A stretch of DNA of 64,000 nucleotides from JBGAPI01 sp044221335 (GCA_044221335.1 JBGAPI010000013.1:1-64000), one strand, 5' to 3'; shown: positions 18,170 to 26,640, numbered from the stretch's first letter. Numbers and translations are program-made. The notes: generated by a model from the letters alone, not told the origin.

Positions 18170-18271
18170 CGTCATTGCGAGCGCAGCGAAGCAATCCAGC
18201 GCCTTCGCTTTTGTCCTGGCGTGAGGAAGAGCGAAGGCACTGGATTGCTTCGCTGCGCTCGCAATGACGGG
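18170..18271. repeat. Inverted REP pair, family B
   Basis: CGTCATTGCGAGCGCAGCG with the following AAGCAATCCAG is repeated in inverted orientation about 20 bp later (GGATTGCTTCGCTGCGCTCG followed by CAATGACG). The two ~40-bp arms would form a long imperfect hairpin. The same arrangement occurs at 50323-50434 and 63602-63700. It lies between phhA and fadE and could act as a transcriptional punctuation element. Confidence 0.9.
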
Positions 18272-18386
18272 AGTCGGGTCGTCCTGGGCTGGCGCCAGAT
18301 CCCGACACACGGGCGGCGCCGTGGTAGGTCTTTGGTGTGTCCAGGACGCACCCTGGCGCTGACCTCAGCCATCCGTGCAATCGGCG

Positions 18387-18392
18387 CATAAT
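18387..18392 (+). promoter_or_regulatory. Candidate -10 element (CATAAT)
   Basis: CATAAT lies 68 bp upstream of the fadE ATG in a GC-rich stretch between the family B repeat and the gene. No good -35 hexamer is visible. Low-confidence promoter candidate. Confidence 0.3.
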
Positions 18393-18460
18393 CGCCCCGG
18401 TCCTGGGGGAGGACCCGCGAGCGCATGGAGCGGTCGCGTCAACGCAAGGGGAGATGCCGC

Positions 18461-20917
18461 ATGTGGACGAGTCTCGTCGTCGCCGTGATCCTCGCCGTGG
18501 CCCTGCTGTTCATCGGCCGCGGTTTCCTCGCCTGGCTCGCCGCCACCGCCGCGCTGATGGTCGGCTGGCGCCTCACCGGGATCGCCTCGGTGCCGCTGTT
18601 CCACGCCGTGATGACCGTGCTGATCGTGGTCGCCGCGCTGTTCGGCCTGCCGCCGCTCCGGCGCCTCGCGATCACCCGGATCATCATGGCGCGGATGGCG
18701 AAGATCCTGCCGAAGCTCGGTGACACCGAGCGGATCGCCCTCGAGGCCGGCACCGTGTGGTGGGACGCCGACCTGTTCTCCGGCCGGCCCGACTGGCAGA
18801 AGCTGCTCGACCTCGAACTGCCGAAGATCCGCCCGGAGGAGCAGGCCTTCATCGATGGTCCGGTGAAGGAGGTCTGCCGCGCGATCGACGACTGGCAGGT
18901 GAACCAGCTTCGCGACCTGCCGCCGGAGATCTGGGCGCTGCTGAAGAAGCATGGCTTCTTCGGAATGATCATCCCGAAGCAGTACGGCGGCCTCGAGTTC
19001 TCCCATATCGGCCACGCCAAGGTGGTGACGATGCTGGCCTCGCGCAGCGTGACCTGCGCCGTGACCGTGATGGTGCCGAACTCGCTCGGTCCCGCCGAGC
19101 TGCTGCTGCACTACGGCACCGACGAGCAGAAGAACCATTACCTGCCGCGCTTGGCGCGCGGCGAGGAGATTCCGTGCTTCGCGCTGACCGGCCCCGAGGC
19201 CGGCTCCGATGCCGCCGCGACGCAGTCGGAAGCGGTCGTCGAGAAGCGCACGGTCGACGGGAAGGAGATCGTCGGCATCCGCCTCAACTCGAAGAAGCGC
19301 TACATCACGCTGGCACCGGTCGCGACCGTGATCGGCATGGCGTTCCGTCTCAAGGACCCGGACAAGGTCCTGCACGACCAGCTGCCGGAGGACAAACGCA
19401 CGAGCGAGGCCTACCAGAAGGGCGGCGACCTCGGCATCACCTGCGCACTGATCCCGCGCGCCACCGCCGGGATGAAGATCGGCGACCGCCACGACCCGAT
19501 GGGCGTGCCCTTCCACAACGGACCGATCGTCTGCGAGGACGCCTTCGTGCCGATCGACACCATCATCGGCGGCCTCGCCGGCGTGGGCAACGGCTGGCGC
19601 ATGCTGATGGAGTGCCTCGCCGCCGGGCGCTCGATCTCGCTGCCGGCGCTGTCGGTCGGGGCGGCGCAGATGTCGACCCGTCAGGTCGGCGCCTACGCCA
19701 CCGTGCGCGAACAGTTCGATACCCCGATCGGCCGCTTCGAGGGCATCGAGGAGCCGATGGCGCGGATCGGCGGCTACACCTATCTGATGACGGCGGTGCA
19801 GCACCTCACCTGTGCCGGTCTCGACCTCGGCGAAAAGCCCTCGGTCCTGTCCGCGATCATCAAGGCCTACAACACCGAGCTGATGCGCCGGGTGGTGATC
19901 GACGCGATGGACATCCGCGCCGGCGCGGCGATCCAGCGCGGCCCGCGCAATTCCCTGTGCCGCAACTACGAGGCCGCGCCGATCGGCATCACGGTGGAGG
20001 GCGCCAACATCCTCACCCGCTCGATGATCATCTACGGCCAGGGCGCGATCCGCTGCCATCCGCACGTGCAGGACGAGATCCTGTCGATCGCCGAGAACGA
20101 CCTGCCGCGCTTCGACCGCGCGTTCTTCGGGCACATCAACTTCGTCGCGATGTGCGCCGTGCGCTCGTTCGTGCTGGCGCTGACCGGCGGCCGCCTCGCC
20201 GCCGCGCCGGAGGTCGTCGACCTCGGCCGCTTCTGCCAGCAGCTGTCGCGCTTCTCCGCCGCCTTCGCACTGGTCTCCGACACCGCGATGGGCACCCTTG
20301 GCGGCTCGCTGAAGCGGCGCGAGAAGATCTCCGGCCGGCTCGCCGACGCGCTCGCGTGGCTGTATCTCGGCTCCGCGATCGTCAAGCGCTACCACGACGG
20401 ACCGAAGATCACCGCCAACCTCAACCTCGCGCGCTGGGGCCTGTTCCACGCGCTGAACGAGATCGAGGAGGCGCTGCTCGGCGTGATCGACAACCTGCCG
20501 AACCGCCCGGCGGCGTGGATCCTGCACGCGCTGGTCTATCCGATGGGCGCCCACCTGCGCGCTCCGAACGACCGCCTGGGCGGCGACGTCGCCCGTTCGC
20601 TGCTCGAGGACCGTGAGGCCCGCGACGTGCTGACCCGCGACATCTTCATCCCGCCGCCGGACGAACCGGGGCTCGGCCGCCTCGAGGCGGCGCTCGACAA
20701 GGCGGTGCGCGCGATCCCCATCGAGACCAAGCTGCGCGACGCGGTGCGCAAGGGCAAGATCGACCGCGCCCCGGGCCACATGCTCGACGACATCGGGCTC
20801 GCCGCCGGCATCATCAGCAAGGCCGAGTACGACCTGCTGAACGAGGCCCGGGACGCGCGCGACGAAGTGATCCAGGTCGACGCATTCAGCCCCGAGGAAT
20901 ACCGCAACATCCACTGA
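18461..20917 (+). CDS. fadE: FadE-type membrane acyl-CoA dehydrogenase
   Basis: First step of fatty-acid beta-oxidation: FAD-dependent conversion of acyl-CoA to trans-2-enoyl-CoA. The start at 18461 has AAGGGGAG about 8 bases upstream; an in-frame ATG at 18425 lacks this. The product has 818 residues, like E. coli FadE (814). Residues 1-60 hold two hydrophobic helices. Acyl-CoA dehydrogenase blocks follow: GFFGMIIPKQYGGLEFS, CFALTGPEAGSDAA, and the helical C-terminal domain with AGRSISLPALSVGAAQ and GPRNSLCRNYEAAPIGITVEGANIL. The C-terminal FadE-specific domain (DUF1974) runs to the end (SKAEYDLLNEARDARDEVIQVD). No other fad genes are adjacent. Confidence 0.96.
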   Translation: MWTSLVVAVILAVALLFIGRGFLAWLAATAALMVGWRLTGIASVPLFHAVMTVLIVVAALFGLPPLRRLAITRIIMARMAKILPKLGDTERIALEAGTVWWDADLFSGRPDWQKLLDLELPKIRPEEQAFIDGPVKEVCRAIDDWQVNQLRDLPPEIWALLKKHGFFGMIIPKQYGGLEFSHIGHAKVVTMLASRSVTCAVTVMVPNSLGPAELLLHYGTDEQKNHYLPRLARGEEIPCFALTGPEAGSDAAATQSEAVVEKRTVDGKEIVGIRLNSKKRYITLAPVATVIGMAFRLKDPDKVLHDQLPEDKRTSEAYQKGGDLGITCALIPRATAGMKIGDRHDPMGVPFHNGPIVCEDAFVPIDTIIGGLAGVGNGWRMLMECLAAGRSISLPALSVGAAQMSTRQVGAYATVREQFDTPIGRFEGIEEPMARIGGYTYLMTAVQHLTCAGLDLGEKPSVLSAIIKAYNTELMRRVVIDAMDIRAGAAIQRGPRNSLCRNYEAAPIGITVEGANILTRSMIIYGQGAIRCHPHVQDEILSIAENDLPRFDRAFFGHINFVAMCAVRSFVLALTGGRLAAAPEVVDLGRFCQQLSRFSAAFALVSDTAMGTLGGSLKRREKISGRLADALAWLYLGSAIVKRYHDGPKITANLNLARWGLFHALNEIEEALLGVIDNLPNRPAAWILHALVYPMGAHLRAPNDRLGGDVARSLLEDREARDVLTRDIFIPPPDEPGLGRLEAALDKAVRAIPIETKLRDAVRKGKIDRAPGHMLDDIGLAAGIISKAEYDLLNEARDARDEVIQVDAFSPEEYRNIH

Positions 20918-20918
20918 G

Positions 20919-20981
20919 TAGGGCGCGCACTGCGCGCCGTCGACTCAAGGCCTCGCGACGGCGGGCAGGACTCGCCCTTTG
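20919..20981. repeat. REP-like palindromes, family C, with terminator-like hairpin
   Basis: Directly after the fadE stop, GGCGCGC-ACT-GCGCGCC is a perfect 7-bp stem. It is followed ~25 bp later by GACGGCGGGCAGGACTCGCC. The 20-mer TAGGGCGCGCACTGCGCGCC occurs identically after the dioxygenase gene at 58973. There is no T-tract, so intrinsic termination is uncertain. Confidence 0.75.
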
Positions 20982-20989
20982 GTATTCCC

Positions 20990-21343
20990 ATGATCCATTT
21001 CGTCCTGCACAGCTACATCCACCAGACCCGCATCGGCGTCCTCCTCGAGATGTCCGCGGAGACTGATTTCGCGGCCCGCACCGACACCTTCCAGCGCCTG
21101 CTCAACGACATCGCGCTGCAGATCGCAGGCGCCGCGCCGGCGACGGTCGAGGCGCTATTGCGGCAGCGGTCCGTTCGCGACGAGTCCGTCGAAATCCGCG
21201 ATGTCCTGGACATCACCGCGAAGGCGCTCGGCGAACGCATCGCCGTTCATCGCTTCGTCCGCTGGGAGGCGGGGGGCGCCGGCGATCCGGCGTGCGATCC
21301 GACACCGCCTCGTTCGCCTGCGGTTGCACTGCGCAGCGCGTAG
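20990..21343 (+). CDS. Miniature EF-Ts-like protein
   Basis: A 117-residue protein that aligns by eye with two separated parts of the EF-Ts core domain. Residues 9-48 (IHQTRIGVLLEMSAETDFAAR, then TDTFQRLLNDIALQIA) match the subdomain carrying the Thr-Asp-Phe motif, here T25-D26-F27, which in EF-Ts disrupts the Mg site of EF-Tu. Residues 54-93 (EALLRQRSVRDESVEIRDVL, then GERIAVHRFVRWE) match the C-terminal LLEQPFVKD ... GENIVVRRF-RFE block. The N-terminal ubiquitin-associated-like domain (~50 residues) and the ~45-residue linker between the blocks are absent. The last 24 residues are low-complexity. No clear ribosome-binding site is seen. Function unknown. Confidence 0.75.
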   Translation: MIHFVLHSYIHQTRIGVLLEMSAETDFAARTDTFQRLLNDIALQIAGAAPATVEALLRQRSVRDESVEIRDVLDITAKALGERIAVHRFVRWEAGGAGDPACDPTPPRSPAVALRSA

Positions 21344-21350
21344 TCGCAGG

Positions 21351-21404
21351 ACGCGCCCTGCTCGCCGTCACCTCAACCCCTCGCGATGGCGGGCACAGCC
21401 CGCC
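21351..21404. repeat. REP-like palindromes, family C
   Basis: GCGCCCTGCTCGCC is followed by GATGGCGGGCACAGCCCGCCC, abutting the stop codon of the minus-strand luxR gene. It sits between the convergent EF-Ts-like and luxR genes. Confidence 0.65.
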
Positions 21405-22172
21405 CTACGCCGGATCCAGCAGGCCCAGGATCATGCCCTTGGTGATCGCCTGCTGCCGCGTGGCGACGCGCAACTTGCGGCACACGTTCTGCAGATGGAA
21501 CACCGCCGTGCGCTCGGTGATCTTCAGCAGCTGGCCGATTTCCCAGGAACTCTTGCCCTCGGCCGCCCACTTCAGGCATTCGAGTTCGCGCCGGGTCAGC
21601 GTCTCGATCGTGCTGGCCTCGTCGTTGCGCAGGCCCGAGGCGGCCTGGTGGACGTAGGTCGCGAGCAGCGAGGCCTCGGCGTAGACGGTCGACTCCAGGA
21701 TCGGATGACGCGGGTCGCTGGCGGCGAAGGACATCATCCCGAAGACGCAGCCGAGCCCGTGCAGCGGCACCGACAGGCCCTTGGCGAGGCCGAAGCTGCG
21801 CGCCTCGTTGAACATCAGCTTGCCGTTGCGCACCTGCGGGTGCTCCTGCACCTGCCCGGCGGTCAGCTGGTCCCACAGACGGGGCACCACGTGACTGCGC
21901 ACGTAGCTCACCGTCGGGTCGATCTCCTGGTAGCCCTGATCAAGGTAATGCTGGCGCCAGTCCGAGGGATAGCCGTTCAGGATGTACTGCTCGGCCCGGG
22001 TGGCCGTGACCGGCACCAGGGCGCCGTAGATCCAGTGCTCGAAGCCGAGCCGCGCGGAGACCTGACCGACCGCGCTGGTCAGCTCTTCAACGCTGGTGCA
22101 TTGGATCAGTCGATTCAATACATCGGCGTCGACGACCGGTCGCAGCAGTCGGGAGCGCGGCGCTTTGCTCAT
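21405..22172 (-). CDS. LuxR-family regulator with autoinducer-binding domain (LuxR solo)
   Basis: A 255-residue transcription factor. Residues 15-175 form an autoinducer-binding domain in which every residue invariant in AHL receptors is present: W72, Y76, D85, P86, W100 and G132, with spacing close to TraR. Residues 188-250 are a LuxR/FixJ helix-turn-helix (ETLTRRELECLKWAAEGKSSWEIGQLL then TERTAVFHLQNVCRKL). No luxI-like synthase is present anywhere in the window, so it behaves as a solo that may sense exogenous or distantly encoded acyl-homoserine lactones. TTGACA lies 22 bp upstream of the ATG but without a matching -10. Confidence 0.93.
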   Translation of the reverse strand: MSKAPRSRLLRPVVDADVLNRLIQCTSVEELTSAVGQVSARLGFEHWIYGALVPVTATRAEQYILNGYPSDWRQHYLDQGYQEIDPTVSYVRSHVVPRLWDQLTAGQVQEHPQVRNGKLMFNEARSFGLAKGLSVPLHGLGCVFGMMSFAASDPRHPILESTVYAEASLLATYVHQAASGLRNDEASTIETLTRRELECLKWAAEGKSSWEIGQLLKITERTAVFHLQNVCRKLRVATRQQAITKGMILGLLDPA

Positions 22173-22340
22173 GACTGGATGCTAACTCCATTGTCAAAGA
22201 CTGTCGCCCTCCGGGTCATCCTTGGCGCGGTCGACAAGATGAGAGGGCGACGCACCGGACACCTGGACGATGGCACGGGCAGAAACACCGGCGACGGCAC
22301 GTCACATACACAAGGTGTGACGCGCGGAGCCCTGCTCCCC

Positions 22341-22346
22341 CACAAT
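22341..22346 (+). promoter_or_regulatory. Candidate -10 element (CACAAT)
   Basis: CACAAT overlaps the first possible ATG (22345) of the following membrane protein gene. If it is a promoter element, translation must begin downstream, supporting the TTG at 22384. Confidence 0.3.
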
Positions 22347-22383
22347 GCTCGCTTCAACCGGTTACCGATCCGAGGCGCGTCGC

Positions 22384-23703
22384 TTGCACACCCCCACTCC
22401 CGAACCCGGCCGCCCGGACAGCGGCGAGGAATTCGTCGTCCCGCGCGAGACCACGCCGGCGTGGGAATCCGAGCTCCTGCTGTCGATCGGCCTCGTAGTG
22501 GCCCTGATGCAGCTGCCGCCGATCGTCGACGGCTGGTGGGACCGGCTGGAGCCGATGGCCAGCGAGCGCTGGTTCACCCTGCTGGTCTATCTCCGGCTCT
22601 ACACCAAGGTCGCGCTGCTCGGCCTCGGCACGACCTTCCTGGTGCACCTGATCGCGCGCGGCTTCTGGGTCGCGCTGCTCGGCCTGCGCTCGGTGTTTCC
22701 CGGTCCGCCCGACTGGGAGCGGCTGCGCGAGGGCCCGATCGGCCGCGAGCTCTCCCGGCGCGAATCGGTGCCGCTCGCGGAGATGATCGAACGCACCGAC
22801 AATCTCGCCTCGCTGGTGTTCGCGTTCGGCTTCATGCTGCTGGCGATGGCCTGCACCGGCATGCTGTTCTGCGCGCTGGCGGTGATCTTCGCCAACGCCA
22901 TGGCGCTCGCCGCCGGCGACGCCGACCTCCACCGATTCCTGATGCCCGCGATCGCGCTGATGATCCTGCCCGCGGCCGCGCCGGGCCTGGTCGATCGCTA
23001 CTTCGGCGCGCGGCTGGCGCCGGACGGCCGGGCGGCGCGGCTCCTGCGCACGGTACTCCGGCTGCAGCGGCGGCTGACCGTGCCCCGGGTGACGCAGTCG
23101 ATGCAGAACACCTGGTACGGCCACATCGGCCAGCGCCGCGGCTCGATCCTGCTCGCCGGCGCGCTGTTCGTGCTGATGATGATCGCGGCCTACGACGTCC
23201 TCGGACGTCGCGAACGCCTCGCAGACGCCGCGGTCGCCTACGTGCCCGGCGCCGAGATCGCACGCTACGACAGTTCGCGCTACGCGGGTGGCGGCGGGAT
23301 GCGGCGCGCGGAACAGGCGGTGCTGTCGGCGATGGTGGCGGGTGGCGAGCCGCTGCGGCTGTTCATCCCGCACATCGAGCGGCGCTTCGGCCCTGCGCTG
23401 CGTCGGGAATGCGCCGCGGCGACTCCGCCCGCCGGCGCCGACGCGCTGGCCGAGGCCGCACGGCAGCGCGAGCTGATCGATTGCGTCGCCCGCGTGCTCG
23501 ACCTCCGGGTGGACGACACTCCGGTGCCGGCCAGCCGCATCGACTTCGCCCGCGACGAGGTCGACGGCGCCGCGATCGACGGCTACATCGCCTTCCTGCC
23601 GACCGTGGAGCTCGCGGCCGGTCGCCATCGGGTCAGCTACCGGATGCCGAAGGCGCGCGAGGAGCAGGACGGGCGGCGGGTGGTCATCCCGTTCTGGAAG
23701 TAG
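22384..23703 (+). CDS. Polytopic inner-membrane protein of unknown function
   Basis: A protein of about 440 residues. I place the start at TTG 22384 because GAGG lies 8 bases upstream; an ATG at 22345 would add 13 residues but lacks a ribosome site and overlaps a -10-like sequence. After a short hydrophilic N-terminus comes TTPAWESELLLSIGLVVALMQLPP. Hydrophobic helices then lie around residues 50-130, 150-215 and 265-285, followed by a periplasmic or cytosolic C-terminal domain (~150 residues, with HIERRFGPALRRECA and two Cys). The opening TPxWExELLLS is shared by an uncharacterised membrane-protein group in xanthomonads. No function can be assigned. Confidence 0.75.
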   Translation: MHTPTPEPGRPDSGEEFVVPRETTPAWESELLLSIGLVVALMQLPPIVDGWWDRLEPMASERWFTLLVYLRLYTKVALLGLGTTFLVHLIARGFWVALLGLRSVFPGPPDWERLREGPIGRELSRRESVPLAEMIERTDNLASLVFAFGFMLLAMACTGMLFCALAVIFANAMALAAGDADLHRFLMPAIALMILPAAAPGLVDRYFGARLAPDGRAARLLRTVLRLQRRLTVPRVTQSMQNTWYGHIGQRRGSILLAGALFVLMMIAAYDVLGRRERLADAAVAYVPGAEIARYDSSRYAGGGGMRRAEQAVLSAMVAGGEPLRLFIPHIERRFGPALRRECAAATPPAGADALAEAARQRELIDCVARVLDLRVDDTPVPASRIDFARDEVDGAAIDGYIAFLPTVELAAGRHRVSYRMPKAREEQDGRRVVIPFWK

Positions 23704-23714
23704 CGAATCACGTC

Positions 23715-24299
23715 GTGAATCACCTGGCGCATGTGTGGCTTGCCGGCGACGACCCCGAGGCGGTCGTTGGCGCCGTACTCGGCGATTTCTGGCGCGGGCC
23801 GCCGTCTCCGGACTGGTCCCCCGGACTCGCCGCCGGCGTGCGGCTGCACCGACGCATCGACCGTCTGACCGACGATCATCCGGCGGTCGTCGCGGCTCGC
23901 CGTTCCTTCGATCCGCCGCTGCGGCGCTACGCCGGCGTTCTGCTCGACGTCTGGTTCGATCACCGGTTGGCGGTGAACTGGGAGCGTCACGTCGCCGAAC
24001 CGATGCCCGCGTTCATCGCGCGCATCGACGCGGCGCTCGCGACGGCACCGGCGGAACTGCCCGAAGACTTCCATCGCTATCGTCGGCGGATGGCCGAGCT
24101 CGACGGCTGGCGCGCCTACCACCGTCGCGAGCACGTCGATCGGGTGCTCGCGCGCCTCGCCGTCGGCAGCCGCTACGCCCATCCGCTGGCCGGCGCCGGC
24201 GCGGCGCTCGATGCCCGACACGCCGCGCTCGAATCCGCCTTCGATCAGTTGCTGCCGGACCTGCGCGCCGCGCTGGCCACGGAGGGGTCGGCCGGATGA
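23715..24299 (+). CDS. acpH: Acyl carrier protein phosphodiesterase
   Basis: A metal-dependent HD-like hydrolase that removes 4'-phosphopantetheine from holo-ACP. The GTG start at 23715 gives VNHLAHVWLAGDDPEAVVGAVLGDFWRG, the family N-terminus. The 194 residues match E. coli AcpH (193). The metal-site elements are NHLAH, GDFWRG, GVRLHRRIDRLTDDHP and LLDVWFDHRLAVNWE. It sits 11 bp after the membrane protein gene and 7 bp before the cysteine-cluster gene, consistent with a short operon. Confidence 0.93.
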   Translation: MNHLAHVWLAGDDPEAVVGAVLGDFWRGPPSPDWSPGLAAGVRLHRRIDRLTDDHPAVVAARRSFDPPLRRYAGVLLDVWFDHRLAVNWERHVAEPMPAFIARIDAALATAPAELPEDFHRYRRRMAELDGWRAYHRREHVDRVLARLAVGSRYAHPLAGAGAALDARHAALESAFDQLLPDLRAALATEGSAG

Positions 24300-24306
24300 G
24301 CCGCCG

Positions 24307-24579
24307 ATGACCGCCGTCGAGCCCGAGATCCCGTGCCGCGTCGGCTGTGGCGCCTGCTGCATCGCCCCGTCGATCAGCTCGCCGATTCCCGGCATGCCCG
24401 ACGGCAAGCCGGCCGGTGTCCGCTGCGTGCAGCTCACCGCCGACAACCGCTGCGCGATCTTCGGCCGGCCCGAACGGCCGCGGGTCTGCCAGCGCCTGCG
24501 CCCCACGCGCTCGATGTGCGGCGGGAGCGATGCGGAGGCGATGGCGATCCTCGCGGCGCTGGAGAACGCGACACGCTGA
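24307..24579 (+). CDS. YkgJ-family cysteine cluster protein
   Basis: A 90-residue protein with the family pattern CRVGCGACC (C-x3-C-x2-CC) near the N-terminus, then CVQL, CAIFG and RPRVCQRLRP. These eight or so conserved Cys probably bind zinc or an iron-sulfur cluster. The start is the ATG at 24307, seven bases after the acpH stop. Function is unknown for the family. The region after it contains GTGGGACGCGGCGTAGGCCGCTCC, a relic of repeat family A. Confidence 0.88.
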   Translation: MTAVEPEIPCRVGCGACCIAPSISSPIPGMPDGKPAGVRCVQLTADNRCAIFGRPERPRVCQRLRPTRSMCGGSDAEAMAILAALENATR

Positions 24580-24610
24580 TCGCCCCTGTGGGACGCGGCG
24601 TAGGCCGCTC

Positions 24611-25510
24611 CTACACCCGCTCGCCGAACCGCTCCACGACCCAATCGACGAACGCGCGGAGCCGGGGCGCCAGGTGCCGGCGGCTCGGGTACAGCAGGTA
24701 CTGGTCGAGCGGCTCGGACGCCCAGTCGGCCAGCAGCGGGACGAGGCGCTTGTCGGCGACCTGACGTGCGACCTCGGGCGACGCGACGATCTGCACGACG
24801 CCGAGGCCCGCGAGCGCGGCGGCGAGATAGCTGTCGGCGTCGTTGAGCGCCACCCGGAACGGGCCGTCGATCTCGCGGCGCTCGCCGGCGCGCTCGAAGT
24901 CGAACGGAAAGACGCGGCCGGTCCGGGCGGAGAAGAAGCCGACGAGGTCGTGGCCATGCAGTTCGTCCGGGTGCCGCGGTCGCGAGCGGCCCCGCAGGTA
25001 GGACGGCGCCGCGCAGGTCAGCACCGGGTAGCGCCGAAGCCGACGGCCGACCAGCGACTCGTCATGCAGATCGCCGCCCCGGATCACGCAGTCGACGCCC
25101 TCGGCGAGCAGGTCCACCGGGCGGTCGCTGCTGCCGACTTCGAGCCGGATCCGCGGGTGGCGCGCAAAGAACTCCGGCAGCGCCGGCACCAGCACGTGGC
25201 GTCCGAACGCCGCCGCCACGTCGACCCGGAGGCGCCCGTCGAGCTCGCGGCCCTCGGCGCGCAGGCCGGCTTCCAGCTCGGCGAGATCGTCCAGCAGCTG
25301 GCGGGCGCGCTCGTAGCATGCGCTGCCGTCGGCGGTGAGGCTGAGGCGGCGAGTGCTGCGCTGGAGCAGGCGCACGCCGAGGTGCTGCTCGAGCCTGGCG
25401 ACGTGGCCGCTGACGCTGGCCTTCGGCAGGTCGAGCAGCTCCGCCGCACGGGTGAAGCTGCCGGTGTCGACCACGCGGAGGAAGCATTCGTAGGAGCGGA
25501 TCCGGTCCAT
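24611..25510 (-). CDS. LysR-family regulator (aldo-keto reductase neighbour)
   Basis: A 299-residue regulator. Residues 1-60 are the winged helix-turn-helix (MDRIRSYECFLRVVDTGSFTRAAELLDLPKASVSGHVARLEQHLG, then LLQRSTRRLSLT). The effector domain follows, with a segment near VDCVIRGGDLHDESLVGRRL typical of the DsdC/CrgA-type subgroup. The ATG at 25510 is preferred to the upstream one at 25549. It is divergent from the aldo-keto reductase with 119 bp between starts, the standard layout for LysR control of the neighbouring gene, and probably autoregulated. Confidence 0.93.
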   Translation of the reverse strand: MDRIRSYECFLRVVDTGSFTRAAELLDLPKASVSGHVARLEQHLGVRLLQRSTRRLSLTADGSACYERARQLLDDLAELEAGLRAEGRELDGRLRVDVAAAFGRHVLVPALPEFFARHPRIRLEVGSSDRPVDLLAEGVDCVIRGGDLHDESLVGRRLRRYPVLTCAAPSYLRGRSRPRHPDELHGHDLVGFFSARTGRVFPFDFERAGERREIDGPFRVALNDADSYLAAALAGLGVVQIVASPEVARQVADKRLVPLLADWASEPLDQYLLYPSRRHLAPRLRAFVDWVVERFGERV

Positions 25511-25629
25511 GGCGATGGATTGTTCGTCGATGACGAACGGAATTATCAAGGATGTCCGATTTATTGCGTAACAGGCGAACAGCAGACTGTCGGACCTGCC
25601 AAACCCCCGTTCCGACTGAGGACCCTCCG

Positions 25630-26625
25630 ATGACCGCGCACTCGATTCCTTCCCGCCCCCTCGGCATTACCGGCCCGGCCGTGTTCCCGCTCGGCCTCGG
25701 CTGCATGAGTTTTTCCGGCATGTACGGCGACTATGACGAGGCCGCCGGCCTCGCCACCATCCACGCCGCGCTCGACGCCGGCGTGACCCTGCTCGACACC
25801 GGCGACTTCTACGGCAGCGGCGCCAACGAGTTGCTGATCGGCCGCGCGCTGGCCGGGCGCCGCGACCAGGCCCTGCTGTCGGTGAAGTTCGGCGCATTGC
25901 GCGATCCGGCCGGTGGCTTCGCCGGCTACGACGGTCGCCCGGTGGCGGTGAAGAATTTCCTGGCCTACTCGCTGAAGCGCCTCGGCACCGACCACGTCGA
26001 CATCTACCGACCGTCGCGGCTCGACCCGGCCGTGCCGATCGAGGACACCATCGGTGCGATCGCCGACCTGGTGCGCGCCGGCTACGTGCGCCACATCGGC
26101 CTGTCCGAGGTCGGCGTCGAGACGATCCGACGCGCGGCGGCGGTGCACCCGATCATCGACCTGCAGATCGAGTACTCGCTGCTCTCCCGCGGTCCGGAGC
26201 AGGCGATCCTGCCCGTGCTCGACGCGCTCGGCATCGGCCTCACCGCCTACGGCGTGCTGTCGCGCGGTCTGCTGACCGGCACCCGGCCGAGCCGTCCCGG
26301 CGACTTCCGCAGCCACCTGCCGCGCTTCGCCGGCAGCGCCGGCGCCGCCAACCGCAAGCTCGCCGAGACGCTCGGCGAAATCGCCGCGGCCCGCGGCGCG
26401 ACCCCGGCGCAGCTGGCGATCGCCTGGGTGCTCGCCCGCGGTCCGCGCTACGTGCCGCTGGTCGGCGCGCGCACGCCGGCGCAGCTCCACGACGCCCTCG
26501 GTGGCATGCGGATCGTTCTCGGCGCCGACGAGCGCGCCGCGCTGGAGGCGGCCGTACCGGCGGACGCGGTGCAAGGCACCCGCTATGCCGAGGCCCTGAT
26601 GCGGCATCTCGACAGCGAGCGCTGA
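25630..26625 (+). CDS. Aldo/keto reductase with substituted catalytic histidine
   Basis: A 331-residue (beta/alpha)8 NADPH-dependent oxidoreductase. It contains LGCMSFSGMYG, TLLDTGDFYGSGANE (Asp56, Tyr61) and LLSVKFG (Lys86). The fourth tetrad residue, normally His in a D-x-x-x-x-H segment, is Ser129 in DIYRPSRLDP. This substitution occurs in a subgroup of AKRs, so it is likely genuine, but the preferred substrate may differ from classical members. Cofactor-binding segments LVGARTPAQL and GTRYAEALM are present. It is divergent from the LysR gene that probably controls it. Confidence 0.93.
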   Translation: MTAHSIPSRPLGITGPAVFPLGLGCMSFSGMYGDYDEAAGLATIHAALDAGVTLLDTGDFYGSGANELLIGRALAGRRDQALLSVKFGALRDPAGGFAGYDGRPVAVKNFLAYSLKRLGTDHVDIYRPSRLDPAVPIEDTIGAIADLVRAGYVRHIGLSEVGVETIRRAAAVHPIIDLQIEYSLLSRGPEQAILPVLDALGIGLTAYGVLSRGLLTGTRPSRPGDFRSHLPRFAGSAGAANRKLAETLGEIAAARGATPAQLAIAWVLARGPRYVPLVGARTPAQLHDALGGMRIVLGADERAALEAAVPADAVQGTRYAEALMRHLDSER

Positions 26626-26640
26626 GCAACTGGCAGGCCT

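Noticed and set aside
18365..20914. 849-codon minus-strand frame opposite fadE
   Set aside because: Antisense shadow of fadE with biased composition and no recognisable fold.
20990..22345. LuxI-type synthase beside the LuxR gene
   Set aside because: No open frame near the luxR gene shows the LuxI Arg/Phe/Trp/Asp pattern.
21201..23714. Long plus-strand frame leading into acpH
   Set aside because: Only the last 195 codons (from GTG 23715) encode AcpH. The upstream part is an out-of-frame shadow of luxR and the membrane protein gene.
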